Positions 11,295 through 20,943 of a stretch of 64,000 bases of DNA are shown here, one piece after another. The DNA is from Haematobia irritans (taxonomy: Eukaryota > Arthropoda > Insecta > Diptera > Muscidae). The stretch lies in assembly GCF_050003625.1 (NCBI RefSeq), contig NC_134400.1:59586066-59650065 (forward strand). Reading direction: 5' to 3'. Made by a program: the position numbers and the translations under genes. The notes under the pieces were generated by a model. That model ran no database searches, was not told the DNA's origin, and saw nothing but the letters and a program-made list of their open reading frames with translations. The number at the start of each line of letters is the position of its first letter. The stretch's first letter is position 1.

Positions 11295-11712
11295 GATCTA
11301 CAGGGGGAGCAAAACCCCCTAAGGATATGGGCTTAACCGTGGGAGTTTTGCGATCTTTTCGGTACATGACTAGTTCTGTCAAGACCATTCTCTTTCGCCC
11401 ATTTCTCAGACATCCGGAGAGCTCTCTGTATAATTTCTCTTATTGGGGATGGGAATTTTCCCCTGACTTCTAGAGCCCCATCATCTGCGTAAGTCACCAG
11501 TTTCATCCTTTCTTTTTCTGGGGAAACCAGAGGGTTGTTTATAGCAATATTTCAAAAAAGAGGTGATAGAACTCCTTCTTGGAAGTTTTCATTAAAGCTG
11601 ACTAATTCATGCAATGCGGTCTCAGTAGACCTGCGCTTCGAGTATGCATACTGTCGTTTCGAGAGCAACCTTGAATAGACCCTAGTTCTAAGATAATCAT
11701 CCTCTACAGAGG
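11295..11712 (-). pseudogene. LINE copy D fragment, minus strand
   Basis: Two short RT pieces of the same LINE joined with deletions: one matches the region after the ADD motif (YRKDRKTPTVKPISLGG), the other the SLLSKRQYAYSKRRSTETALHELVSF block. Sequence between them (the DIEGAF block) is missing. Non-functional. Confidence 0.8.
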
Positions 11713-11875
11713 ATGATAGGTAATTATACGATGCAACACAATATAGGAAAATCATGAATTTAACTGGACGAAAAAAATCTTTGGCGCCAAATTATTGTCA
11801 TTTTTACTATAGTTTAGTTCATTTCTCGTAAATAATAGTTCACTTTTTTCGGTGTAGAAGTCGGATGCTTAACTT

Positions 11876-12625
11876 GCAGCCTATTTCTGATATCCGAACG
11901 AACGGTAGTCACTCACTTTAGTCTAGATTTGGGTTTCTCTAACTTCCTTTCGTTCGTTCGCATGGCTTACGTTACTATCAAATGCTACCATTACCAGATC
12001 TCAATTATTTCAATTTCCTGAAAAGGGCCATAAAATTCAATTTTCCATAAAATTCAATCTGGCATCGCCGTTCATTTGGCAAATTTTTCCCGCCTCTGAT
12101 ATTTGGTTTAGCTCAATAATTTTTTTTAACAAATTAGTCCGCGTAGAGAGACAGGGATTTGTATTTCCATATTTCTACAATAATTACAGTTCAGTTCTCG
12201 TTTTAATGAGTGTTTTATTCGAAATGTATGTGTTTGTTCGTGTTAGACTTTCCTTTAAACGGTCTCTATAGCGGTTATAAAGAAAAAGTAGAACAATATA
12301 AATCACCTTTATCACATATTTCCATTAAAAGCTTTCAGCAATTTATCAATTATTATGATTTTCCTTATTTATAAATGCCTTTTTTTTTCACAAAACGAAA
12401 TGTTTTAACAAAGTGAGTGGTTTTGACATTTCAGTTCGACAAAATGCGAACGAATCGAGTTAGAAAAACCAAATTTTAGACATTACGTTACGTCTTCGTT
12501 CGCATTAACTTTCGTTTCGAGTTTCGTTTAGATACCTCGTAGAGAAACGAAAATAGATACCTCGTAGAGAAACGAATTCGTTTTGTATGTGAACGAAGAC
12601 TAGACTTCAGATAGCAGAAATAGAT
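11876..12625. mobile_element. Fold-back (MITE-like) element with imperfect inverted ends
   Basis: Outer inverted pair: GCCTATTTCTGATATCCGAA (about 11878) against the complement of AGATAGCAGAAATAG (about 12609). Inner pair: GTCTAGATTTGGGTTTCTCT (about 11921) against the complement of AGTTAGAAAAACCAAATTTT (about 12459). Motifs TTCGTTCG and AACGAA recur in both halves. No coding potential. Identity between arms is roughly 75-80% by eye. Confidence 0.6.
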
Positions 12626-12639
12626 TGTTAATCTTAAAC

Positions 12640-13200
12640 GATTATGGGAAAGTAAGAAATTGCGGTGCGTAGAATATGACTATACAGGTAGAAAAAGTTT
12701 CGTTAATAGTATGAATGCTTACGATGTATTAACGAAATTCTTCATTTAAAGTCAGCCAACGTAGCATTTCATGATAGCAACGTAATTTTACGTTATATTT
12801 ACGAACCTAATTATGGAATACATTTCGTAGCATTAACGACTAATTACGTTACTATAACGTAGCCTTTTCATTGTATTAACTAAAATAATTCGTTGTAAAA
12901 TTTGTCATTAAATGAACCCATTGTCTGAATGAAAGACGTAGGTTGTATCAACGAAAACAAACGTTTTATTAATGAAACCTAACGAATTATTGAATTTAAG
13001 TTTATTCATAAGTAGTGTATTATTTTTTGAGATCTTCGAAAAATAATTCAAACATAGTGGGATAAAATATTTATTGATAAATTAAGCAATTTCATATTAT
13101 TTCAGTCAAAGTTTGGCTATTTTCTATTAAAATTTGAGAAATTTTAACCATGTAACATAGTTGTACGATTCCATTCACAGAACACTTCACTGCGCATTAT
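12640..13200. other. AT-rich stretch with recurring AACGTAAT/ATTACGTT motifs
   Basis: No gene seen. Short inverted motifs (AACGTAATTTTACGTT, TTACGTTACTATAACGTA) recur between 12770 and 12990, suggesting an old hairpin-rich MITE. Family not recognised. Confidence 0.35.
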
Positions 13201-13660
13201 TTTATTTTATTGACAAATTATTTATTTACATACATAAATGTGTACAATAAAAATGTGTGTTTGGAGTTTCTATTATTTTTTATTTCCAGAATTTGCAAAG
13301 TAGTTCCTATACTCGTACTCATTATAATACCAAATATTATATTGTTTTGGTATTCTTTTTGTCTCCGATTGGTCTATAATTTAACAGAATATTTCAACAT
13401 GTGGACATTTCGAAAGGAATTGCTACTAAAAGTAGCCTTCCCAAACTCCTTAATAAATCTTTTTATGCCTGAAGTCTACAAAGGCAAAAGAAGAATATAA
13501 ACCTGCACACAGGTAATATTTAACAAAATTAACTTTTAATTAAACAAAACTAAGTTCTAATTATTCTGTTTACTTTCAGAAAAATTAGTACAGCCTACAG
13601 ATTGCTGATTTATTGGAAATTTAGGCGTATCTACATATTAGAAGGACCTACATGATGACA
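13200..13660 (+). repeat. Diverged paralogue of palindrome-arm segment 18860-19260
   Basis: Clearly homologous to 18860-19260 and its mirror (22305-22700), at perhaps 75%. Both have TATTTCCAG followed by AATTTGCAAAGTA, then CCTTAATA, CTTTTTATGC, an ACAGGTAAT-type donor, and TTACTTTCAGAAAAA followed by TATTGGAAAT. The GT...AG arrangement around 13511-13580 looks like a short intron, but the flanking frames differ between copies, so coding is not supported. The long frame at 13210-13500 is probably accidental. Confidence 0.55.
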
Positions 13661-13779
13661 GCCAGTGACATAGCATAATATCACAGAGACGCCCCGTCGA
13701 GCGGATTACCAGCACAAGACCCACAACTTCAAAGGACTACCCGAAGCAGAAGAAGGAAAGCCAAATTTTCTAGAACACT

Positions 13780-14050
13780 CCGCCTATCCTATCGCTTGCA
13801 GCTGCAGTTGAAGTTGACATCGAATTGGGAAATCAGCGCATTTTCACTCATTTCTTCGTAATGCAGGATGCGTCAGAGGATGTCATACTCAGCCAGGACT
13901 TTTTACGAAACATTGGCCATGGCTGGGGTGTCCTGTGCCAATGTCACCACCGAGAATACCAGACATCCGATGGTAGAGCCTCGAGAACGAGTGACATGTC
14001 ATGCCCTTGTGAGATCAAACGTCGCTAGGTTCGTTTTTGAATCCACGTGA
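13780..14050 (+). pseudogene. Retroelement protease (retropepsin) fragment
   Basis: The frame from about 13822 reads IELGNQRIFTHFFVMQDASE, then DVILSQDFLRNIG. The pattern (I-x-I/L-G-N, H-F-x-V, D-x-I-L-x-x-D-F-L) is the C-terminal half of a Gypsy-type retropepsin. The upstream catalytic DTG is not visible, and no other pol domain is attached. It lies between 13200-13660 and 14075-14370, segments that in the palindrome arms are separated by different sequence. Confidence 0.55.
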
Positions 14051-14074
14051 ATTACTAGTTTGTTATTATACCCA

Positions 14075-14370
14075 CACACAAAAAATTATCACCAAAATTT
14101 TTTCAATTAAACACTTAATTGAATTTGGAAACGGATTCAATTAATATGTTAATTGATTCAATTAATTATTTAATCAAATCCGAATAAAATCCAATTAAAA
14201 AAATGATTGATATTTGTTACGTTTCCAATTAAAATATTAATTGATTCAATCAATTTGTTAATCAATTCGGAAATAATTTTCGATTACAAACGTGATTGAT
14301 TTTTTTTTCCGTTTCCAATTACATATGTGATTGATCCAATCACTTTTGTGATTGAAATTGAATAATTTTG
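14075..14370. repeat. CAATTAAA/TTAATTGA repeat element
   Basis: Starts CACACAAAAAATTATC and contains many alternating copies of ATTAATTGATTCAAT and its complement, plus TGATTGATT units. A longer relative occurs in both palindrome arms (19500-19853, mirrored 21712-22065). The CACACAAAAAA end resembles the end of the transposon at 43270. Probably a non-autonomous DNA element. Confidence 0.55.
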
Positions 14371-14587
14371 AGCAATGGAAAGAGCGAAAAGAGAACAAGA
14401 GAATGGGTATTTATTCAACAATGTATGATGGAGAGATCAGTCTGTGGAAGTAACTCGTAACGAACGGTTGGGTTTTTGTTTTTCGCGTAAATTGAAAAAC
14501 ATGATTGGCGACATTCTGCCTGCTGCATTCAAAATGTGTGCATAAATATTTTGAACGGAACAACAAATCATAGCAAAGGGTTGAAAT
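14371..14587. other. Unassigned sequence left of the palindrome
   Basis: Lies between the CAATTA-type repeat and the outer edge of the palindrome arm. No gene, RNA or known repeat recognised. Confidence 0.4.
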
Positions 14588-14656
14588 CAAAGACCATAGA
14601 AAAAGAAGACATGAATTGGGCTTTGATAGTGTTAGTGCTAAGAACCAGAGATTAGC
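14588..14656 (+). repeat. Outer end of the palindrome's left arm
   Basis: Complementary to 23633-23701 of the right arm without gaps. The arm is interrupted directly after this piece by the errantiviral provirus and resumes at 17927. The first mismatch in the outward direction marks the end of the inverted duplication. Confidence 0.85.
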
Positions 14657-15101
14657 AGTTACACCCTCTAACATAATTTAGTAACATAGAATAGTATGAA
14701 GTTATTTTACCTATCCACCCTTTGGTTCATTTGCTTCATTCTTTAAAACTTATTTTCTTTTTCGCATAATCAAATTTCATCCACATAATTTCAAGAAACT
14801 GCTAATTTCGCGTTTCCCAGACTCTTTTCCAAATTTGCCAATTTAGCGTTTCCCACACTTCGGTTGGAAACGCGTGTATGTAACATGATTCCAATGCATA
14901 GGTGAGAATAATAAATGTGCCACCTATGCATTTACGAAATGGGAAGTCTCTGTCAACAGCTAATAAAATAGAAAGGTAGACTTAAGTAAATTCAGTGTAA
15001 GAACTCAATTCAATAAAGACACTTCTTTACTATAGTAAAGAAGACAAAATTAAAACGAACTTGTGTTTTTTTTTATATAAAGAAATCGCAGTTCCGTATT
15101 T
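14657..15101 (+). repeat. 5' LTR of the env-only provirus
   Basis: Begins AGTTACACCCTCTAAC, as does the 3' LTR directly after the polypurine tract. It ends GTTCCGTATT(T) immediately before or overlapping the primer binding site. Contains TATATAAAG (about 15073) and AATAAA signals (14910, 15013). Confidence 0.9.
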
Positions 15102-15118
15102 GGCGCAGTCGGTAGGAT
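15101..15118 (+). promoter_or_regulatory. Primer binding site complementary to tRNA-Ser 3' end
   Basis: TGGCGCAGTCGGTAGGAT directly follows the LTR and corresponds to 18 nt complementary to the 3' end (including CCA) of insect tRNA-Ser, the primer of the 17.6/297 group of errantiviruses. The tRNA match is from memory of the tRNA sequence. Confidence 0.8.
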
Positions 15119-15209
15119 ACCCGGGTATCCTTTTTAAGAACGAAAATCGAAAAAAGAATACTGGGATATCTCAATATCCCTAAAACGGGTACCGAAGTAA
15201 AAAAAAAAA

Positions 15210-15800
15210 AACAATAAAAACAGTGTTTCCGTCTGTTTCTGCATTAAGTGCAAAGTGTAAATCAAGGGCCGTGATACTGCCTTGCCCAATAAGGGAAATA
15301 AACAGGATTAAACAAAAAACAGTGTTTTTGTCCGTCGTAAATGCAAGGGTCGTGATACTACCTTGCCTGACAAGAGAAAAAAAAAATATATATAAAAACA
15401 GTGTTAATCAAAGGCCGTGATACTGCCTTGCCCAATAAGGGAAATAAACAGGATTAAACAAAAAAACAGTGTTTCTGTCCGTCGTAAATGCAAGGGTTGT
15501 GATACTACCTTGCCTGACAAGAGAAAAAAAATATATATAAAAACAGTGTTAATCAAAGGCCGTGATACTGCCTTGCCCAAAAAGGGAAATAAACAGGATA
15601 AAAAAAACAGTGTTTCTGTCCGTCGCAAGGGTCGTGATACTACCTTGCTCAAAAGAAAAAAAACATAAAACAGGTTAAATCAAAGGCCGCGATACTGCCT
15701 TACCCAATAAGGGAAATATAAAAGAAAAATAAAAAAGGAAAAACACACACTGTAAAAAAAACAGTATTTCCGTCATAAATGTGAATACCGTGATACTGTC
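15210..15800 (+). repeat. Leader tandem repeat, about 75-bp half-units
   Basis: Eight occurrences of GTGATACTRCCTTGC-like sequence alternate with AAACAGTGTTTCTGTCCGTC blocks, giving a half-unit of about 75 bp and a higher-order unit of about 147 bp. It lies between the primer site and env in the untranslated leader. The open frames across it (15223-15668) are repeat artefacts. Confidence 0.8.
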
Positions 15801-15973
15801 CTGCACGACAAAAAAAAAAACCACAAAGGAAAACCAGAGCAAATTGTTAAAAGAAATTGGCTAAACACCACCCAACATATAAATTGAACAACCAGCAGCA
15901 CCTTAAACTACAACAAGATCGTCACCAGGTGTCATCAGCAACAGGAAGAGGCGTCATCAGCAACAGGAAGGAA

Positions 15974-17506
15974 ATGGCACTTTACGTAATACTACTTACA
16001 CTACTTGTCGGGACGACCCACGGACAACTAATGGACATCGAAGATCTAACCGACAATCACGGATATTTGCCGATAAGACAAAATACCATTCGGACGATCG
16101 ATAATTATAGGAAAATAATCCATATGATCAATATGACTCAATACGAATCGTCGATAGAGTTAATTTCGAAAAATATTCAGGAATTACAGGCGAACTCACT
16201 GACCTCTAAACCAATAGTCCATTCCCTCCAAGACAATCTCCTCATACTAAAGACAAAAATAAACAGCGTAGTTCCACACCATAGACAAACTAGAGGATTA
16301 GTCAATGTAATCGGAAAAGGTCTCAAACTTGTCACAGGCACTATGGACAGCGATGACGAATTAACAATAAACTCCGCGTTGAAGTCATTGACAAACGCGA
16401 CAGACTCTAATATGAAGAAGATTAATTCTTTGGTAGAGATAAATCACTCGCTTACACAGCAGATTAACAAAATTACAACCCACATTAATTACGGACAGTC
16501 CTCTGTTGAAAAATACATAAACAAGTTCAAAGACAGCATCCAGAATAGGATCGGTAACATTGAGGACGAAGTATCGCTTCTAGAACATGTCCACCAAATC
16601 GACAATGATATCAATTTGTTAATGAATCACGTCGACGATATATGCCAAATCGTGCTTACGGGAAAACTCGGATTGGTCCCATCAAGACTCCTAACAGAAC
16701 ACGAATTAGACATAATAGAGGACTTTGATGCATACGACAAAACCAAAGTAATTACCGCAATATTTAAAAATTCATTTATAATAACCCTGTTGATTCCGAT
16801 GTTTTCTCCAAATATTTTAACCAAGATAAAATTTGAGAGGGTACCAAATTTTGAAAACAAAAGTCTTTCCTTAACAATGAATGAAATACTTGTGGACAAG
16901 CACAGCAAGGCTTACGAAATACCTATTAAAGACAATCTAACCAAAAATTTAATAAAAATCACTGATTCATGTATTAATGATATCCTAAGAAATAACGAAG
17001 CTAGTTGTAAACTTACAGATTTTTCCAAGACCGAAATTACAGAAATCAACCAAGGTACATTGTTATTTTCCAACTTCTATAATAAAATTATAACAAATTG
17101 TAAACCTAACACTTTTAACTTTAATTTAACTGGTACATTTTTAATTACTTTCCAAAATTGTGAAATTTCCGTTAACGAAGAAACATATTCTAATAATGTA
17201 TTAAAAGTAAAAGACCAAATTATTGTACGACACTTTATAACAAAAATAAAACAAAATAAGACAATAACTGATCTTAGTTTAGAAAAATTATATCTCAAAC
17301 AACAGAACTATGAGAATAGCGTATCCGAAATATTTCAAAACCACTATAAATCAAATGTAATTCTTAACTCTAACTCTATCATAATTTGTTTTATCATACT
17401 TATTTTTGCAATAAAATATCTCGTAAAGTTAAGAAGACAAAGATTTCTCTCTTCGTCGGAGCCTCAGACTAACGGAGGGGGAGTTACACCCTCTAACATA
17501 ATTTAG
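15974..17506 (+). CDS. env: Errantivirus envelope protein (Env/F-like), intact frame
   Basis: An insect-retrovirus envelope glycoprotein of 510 codons, expected in the membrane and related in design to baculovirus F proteins. I chose ATG 15974 because it begins a signal peptide (MALYVILLTLLVGTTHG); the frame is open upstream to 15857, but that position is TTG. A furin-type site, RQTR, is at residues 104-107, followed by a glycine-containing fusion-peptide-like stretch and MDSDDE. A heptad-rich region, several N-glycosylation sequons (for example NMT, NAT, NLT), a membrane anchor at about 468-486 and a short basic tail follow. The C-terminus reads into the 3' LTR (stop 17504-17506), common in this group. 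No frame damage seen. gag and pol are absent, so it cannot move alone. Confidence 0.9.
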   Translation: MALYVILLTLLVGTTHGQLMDIEDLTDNHGYLPIRQNTIRTIDNYRKIIHMINMTQYESSIELISKNIQELQANSLTSKPIVHSLQDNLLILKTKINSVVPHHRQTRGLVNVIGKGLKLVTGTMDSDDELTINSALKSLTNATDSNMKKINSLVEINHSLTQQINKITTHINYGQSSVEKYINKFKDSIQNRIGNIEDEVSLLEHVHQIDNDINLLMNHVDDICQIVLTGKLGLVPSRLLTEHELDIIEDFDAYDKTKVITAIFKNSFIITLLIPMFSPNILTKIKFERVPNFENKSLSLTMNEILVDKHSKAYEIPIKDNLTKNLIKITDSCINDILRNNEASCKLTDFSKTEITEINQGTLLFSNFYNKIITNCKPNTFNFNLTGTFLITFQNCEISVNEETYSNNVLKVKDQIIVRHFITKIKQNKTITDLSLEKLYLKQQNYENSVSEIFQNHYKSNVILNSNSIIICFIILIFAIKYLVKLRRQRFLSSSEPQTNGGGVTPSNII

Positions 17507-17926
17507 TAACATAGAATAGTATGAAGTTATTTTACCTATCCACCCTTTGGTTCATTTGCTTCATTCTTTAAAACTTATTTTCTTTTTCGCATAATCAAAT
17601 TTCATCCACATAATTTCAAGAAACTGCTAATTTCGCGTTTCCCAGACTCTTTTCCAAATTTGCCAATTTAGCGTTTCCCACACTTCGGTTGGAAACGCGT
17701 GTATGTAACATGATTCCAATGCATAGGTGAGAATAATAAATGTGCCACCTATGCATTTACGAAATGGGAAGTCTCTGTCAACAGCTAATAAAATAGAAAG
17801 GTAGACTTAAGTAAATTCAGTGTAAGAACTCAATTCAATAAAGACACTTCTTTACTATAGTAAAGAAGACAAAATTAAAACGAACTTGTGTTTTTTTTTA
17901 TATAAAGAAATCGCAGTTCCGTATTT
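17482..17926 (+). repeat. 3' LTR of the env-only provirus
   Basis: By eye it shows no difference from 14657-15101, including the run of nine T before ATATAAAG. It is preceded by the polypurine tract CGGAGGGGG and followed by the target duplication ATTAGC. Confidence 0.92.
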
Positions 17927-19499
17927 ATTAGCCCCATACTTGTAGGAAAAGCGCTTCGAACTTACTGGTTTGATGCAGACAATTTTTATTTTGCTATTTT
18001 CTCAAAAGTTCCTGCCAATTTCTGTGTCGTTTGCACTAAATTATTAATTAAATGTTTTATGAAGTGTTTTTGTTCTTTTAAAAGTTAAAAAAATTGCTAA
18101 AATAAGAGAATTAGGTTTTGTTACGAATGCAAAATGAAAAGAGAAACCGAAAAAAAGTTGCAACTTCTCATCGAACATGTATGGGGCTAATCTCTGGTTC
18201 TTGAGAAAAAAGAATAACAACATGCCCAATTCATGTCTTCTTCTTTAATTGTCTTTGGTTGAAATAAATAAAGTGTGCAACAACAAACGGACACGTGGTA
18301 AAGGTTTGAAAAAAATATATGACAACGCATTTGAAATTACCTGTGTTTGTGTTTTGTGGTATTGTAAAAATGGAAAACAATCTACGTTTATTGAAGGTAA
18401 AAAATTGTGAAATGTGAATACCGTTTTCAATTGAAGCCTGTTTACATTAAACGGACTAAAATAATATATTTTTTATTCATTTCTTTTAGTGACCAATTTT
18501 ATTTCGTGAAATTGACCAACCAATCCCATCAACTCCATCATTTTATCAAATATATAATAATATGTTTGCAATAAAAAAGTGGGTACCGTATTGATCTTTT
18601 AAAATTATAAATTTTTTTCACTCCTAGTTTTCTTAAAACCAAGAGCGGTATGGGTTTGTTGGAAGATTCACCTTGAAGTTGCGAAGTAGCGTAGGCATTA
18701 AATTGCATTTTTGTTTTACCTGTCTTTTTCAGTTTGAACCCAAGTAGGTATATAAACTAATGAGCTGAATTATGTAATGGTAAAAAAGTTCTTTCTTTTG
18801 GATTTACAAATATGAAAAATATCCGATAATAATAAAAATATGTATTTTCCATTTATATTTTTTTCTATTTCCAGAATTTGCAAAGTATCATCAATATAAT
18901 ACCAAATATTACATTGCTTTCCAATTATTTTTGTCTTTGATTGGTTCAAATTTTAATAGACGATTTTAATGTGTGGAAATTTTGGAAAGGAATTGTTACT
19001 AAAATTAAATTACCGAGCTCCTTAATACACCTTTTTATGCTAAAAGACTACAACTGCAAAAGAAGATTATAAATCTGCAACCTGGAACTAAGAATTGAAC
19101 TTGATATTCTATGCAGGTAATGTTTAACAAAATTAACTTTTAATTGAACAAAATTAAATTCGAATTATTCTGTTTACTTTCAGAAAAACTAATTTAGCTT
19201 ACAGGCTGCTGAATTATTGGAAATCTAGGCGCATCTATATATTAGAAGGAACATGCTAACATGGTTATTATTATAAGGAAGATAATGATTTATATAATTT
19301 ATTTTTTCACCCTATAGTTGTTATTGATAGTAGTTGTATTTGTAAGTTATGTTAGAACAAAACACAAATGACAAGAACCAAATTTATTTGTCTATTGCAT
19401 AATTCAAAAAATAATAAAATATTAAATATGTTTTATAAGAAACACATATTTTCTTTTATTTCAAAAGAAAAAAACTAAATACGATTTTGGGTTCGCAAT

Positions 19500-19853
19500 A
19501 TATAAATTTTTTGATCGAAATTTATAGCCAATTTCAATTAATTATTTAATTGAATGAATCAAATAGTTGATTGATTTTTGTCTCGAAATTAATTAAAATT
19601 TTAATTGATTCAATTAAAACTGTGATTGAATTTTATGTTAAAAATCAATCACGTTTTTAATTGATTCAATCACACAATTAATTGATTCCGTGACAAAAGT
19701 CAATTAAATTTTTAATTAAAAATCGTGTTGGTTTTCAATCAAAATGGGTGATTGATACTATCATTTTCGTGATTGAAGACATTTCAATTAAAAAAATGAT
19801 TGAATCCGCGATTTTCGTGATTGAAATCAAAAAAATTTTTTTTGTGTGCACCA
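19500..19853. repeat. CAATTA-type element in left arm (mirror 21712-22065)
   Basis: Dense alternation of TTAATTGATTCAAT and its complement, ending TTTTTTTTGTGTG against CACCACCATAG, the start of the fly interspersed repeat. Same family as 14075-14370. Confidence 0.6.
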
Positions 19854-20621
19854 CCATAGAATGGTGACGGTGGTATAATAGGTTTGTCATTCCGTTTGTA
19901 ACACATCGAAATATCGATTTCCGACTATATAAAGTATATATATTCTTGATCAGGGAGAAATTCTAAGACGATATGACCATGTCCGTCTGTCTGTCTGTTG
20001 TAATCACGCTACAGTCTTCAATAATGAAGCTGAAATTTTGCACAAACTCGTGTTTTGTCTGCAGGCAGGTCAAGTTCGAAGATGGGCTATTTCGGTCAAG
20101 GTTTTGATATAGTCCCCGTATAAACCGACCTCCCGATTTGGGGTCTTGGGTCTTGGAAATCGTAGTTTTTATCCAATTTGCCTCAAATTTTAAATCTAGA
20201 GGTATTTTATGACCTTTATGTGCCAAAAATTGTGAGTATCGGTCCATGTTTTGGTATAGCCCCCATATAGACCGATGTCCCGATTTTACTTCATGGGCTT
20301 ATAGAATCCGTAGTTTTTATCCAATTTGCTTGAAATTGGAAATCTAGAGGTATTTTAGGACCATAAAGAGGTGTGACAAAAATTGCGAGTATCGGTCCAT
20401 GTTTTGGTATAGCCCCCATATAGACCGATCTCCCGATTTTACTTCTTGGGCTTATAGAAACCGTAGTTTTTATCCAATTTGCCTGAAATTGGAAATCTAG
20501 AGGTATTTTCGGGCCATAAAGAGGTGTGCCGAAAACGGTGAGTATCGGTCCGTATTTTAGTAAAGCCCCCATAAAAATGATTTCCCGATTTAACTCCTTA
20601 GGTTTCTAGAAACCGTACACT
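19854..20621 (-). repeat. Fly interspersed repeat, family 2 (mirror 20944-21711)
   Basis: Starts CACCACCATAGAATGGTGAC, then CATTCCGTTTGTAACACATC, TATATATTCTTGATCAGGG and GTCCGTCTGTCTGTCTG. It ends in about three tandem units containing CCCCCATATAGACCGAT and TAGTTTTTATCCAATTTGC. Another copy lies at 27225-27977. The long frames in it, such as 19963-20247, are by-products of the repeat. Confidence 0.8.
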
Positions 20622-20943
20622 GTTAGAAAAATATGTTTTTCATATGTTCCAATATAAACAAAATGTGTTTCGGGCACAATTTTTAAACGCAATATATTTA
20701 AGTGCAAACATGTAATGTTCCTAAACTAACACTAAATGTTTGGGACACATATATTAATATGTTAGAATATATGTAAACATCATGATGTTTACATATATTC
20801 TAACATATTAATATATGTGTCCCAAACATTTAGTGTTAGTTTAGGAACATTACATGTTTGCACTTAAATATATTGCGTTTAAAAATTGTGCCCGAAACAC
20901 ATTTTGTTTATATTGGAACATATGAAAAACATATTTTTCTAAC
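20622..20943. mobile_element. Central palindromic MITE (AACATAT family)
   Basis: Starts ACACTGTTAGAAAAATATG and ends with its complement; the two halves meet at ACATCATGATGT. Related, non-palindromic sequence with AACATATTATATGTT-type motifs lies at 25300-25440, 25560-25800 and 26220-26520. It is a plausible seed for the inverted duplication. Confidence 0.7.

Larger units (their letters stand above)
14651..17932 (+). mobile_element. Env-only errantiviral provirus with target duplication
   Basis: Order: direct repeat ATTAGC, 5' LTR, tRNA-Ser primer site, repeat-rich leader, env, polypurine tract CGGAGGGGG (17473-17481), 3' LTR, ATTAGC. No gag, protease, RT, RNase H or integrase sequence exists between leader and env. 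The LTRs look identical over 444-445 bp, implying recent insertion. The unoccupied target (GATTAGCCCC) survives in the other palindrome arm at 23630-23639. Known: insect errantiviruses make env from a spliced RNA. Inferred: this copy came from reverse transcription of such an RNA, supplied with proteins by a complete relative. Confidence 0.85.
17927..20782 (+). repeat. Palindrome, left arm (main part)
   Basis: Every position n pairs with 41565-n on the right arm with no gaps, shown by identical translated frames at four places (for example 18044-18229 with 23336-23521, and 19963-20247 with 21318-21602). I noted only four mismatches: two near 18016-18032, one near 18536 and one near 20592. The arm contains a segment paralogous to 13200-13660, a CAATTA-type element, a fly interspersed repeat and half of a central MITE. 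The frames inside (61-94 codons) are short and derive from repeats. Confidence 0.95.

Noticed and set aside
13210..13500. 96-codon open frame as a gene
   Set aside because: The paralogous segments in the palindrome arms do not keep the frame, and the composition is AT-rich hydrophobic.
15857..15973. N-terminal extension of env (39 codons)
   Set aside because: Position 15857 is TTG, and the first ATG that gives a signal peptide is 15974. The upstream part could be leader or a relic of pol, but there is no evidence that it is translated.
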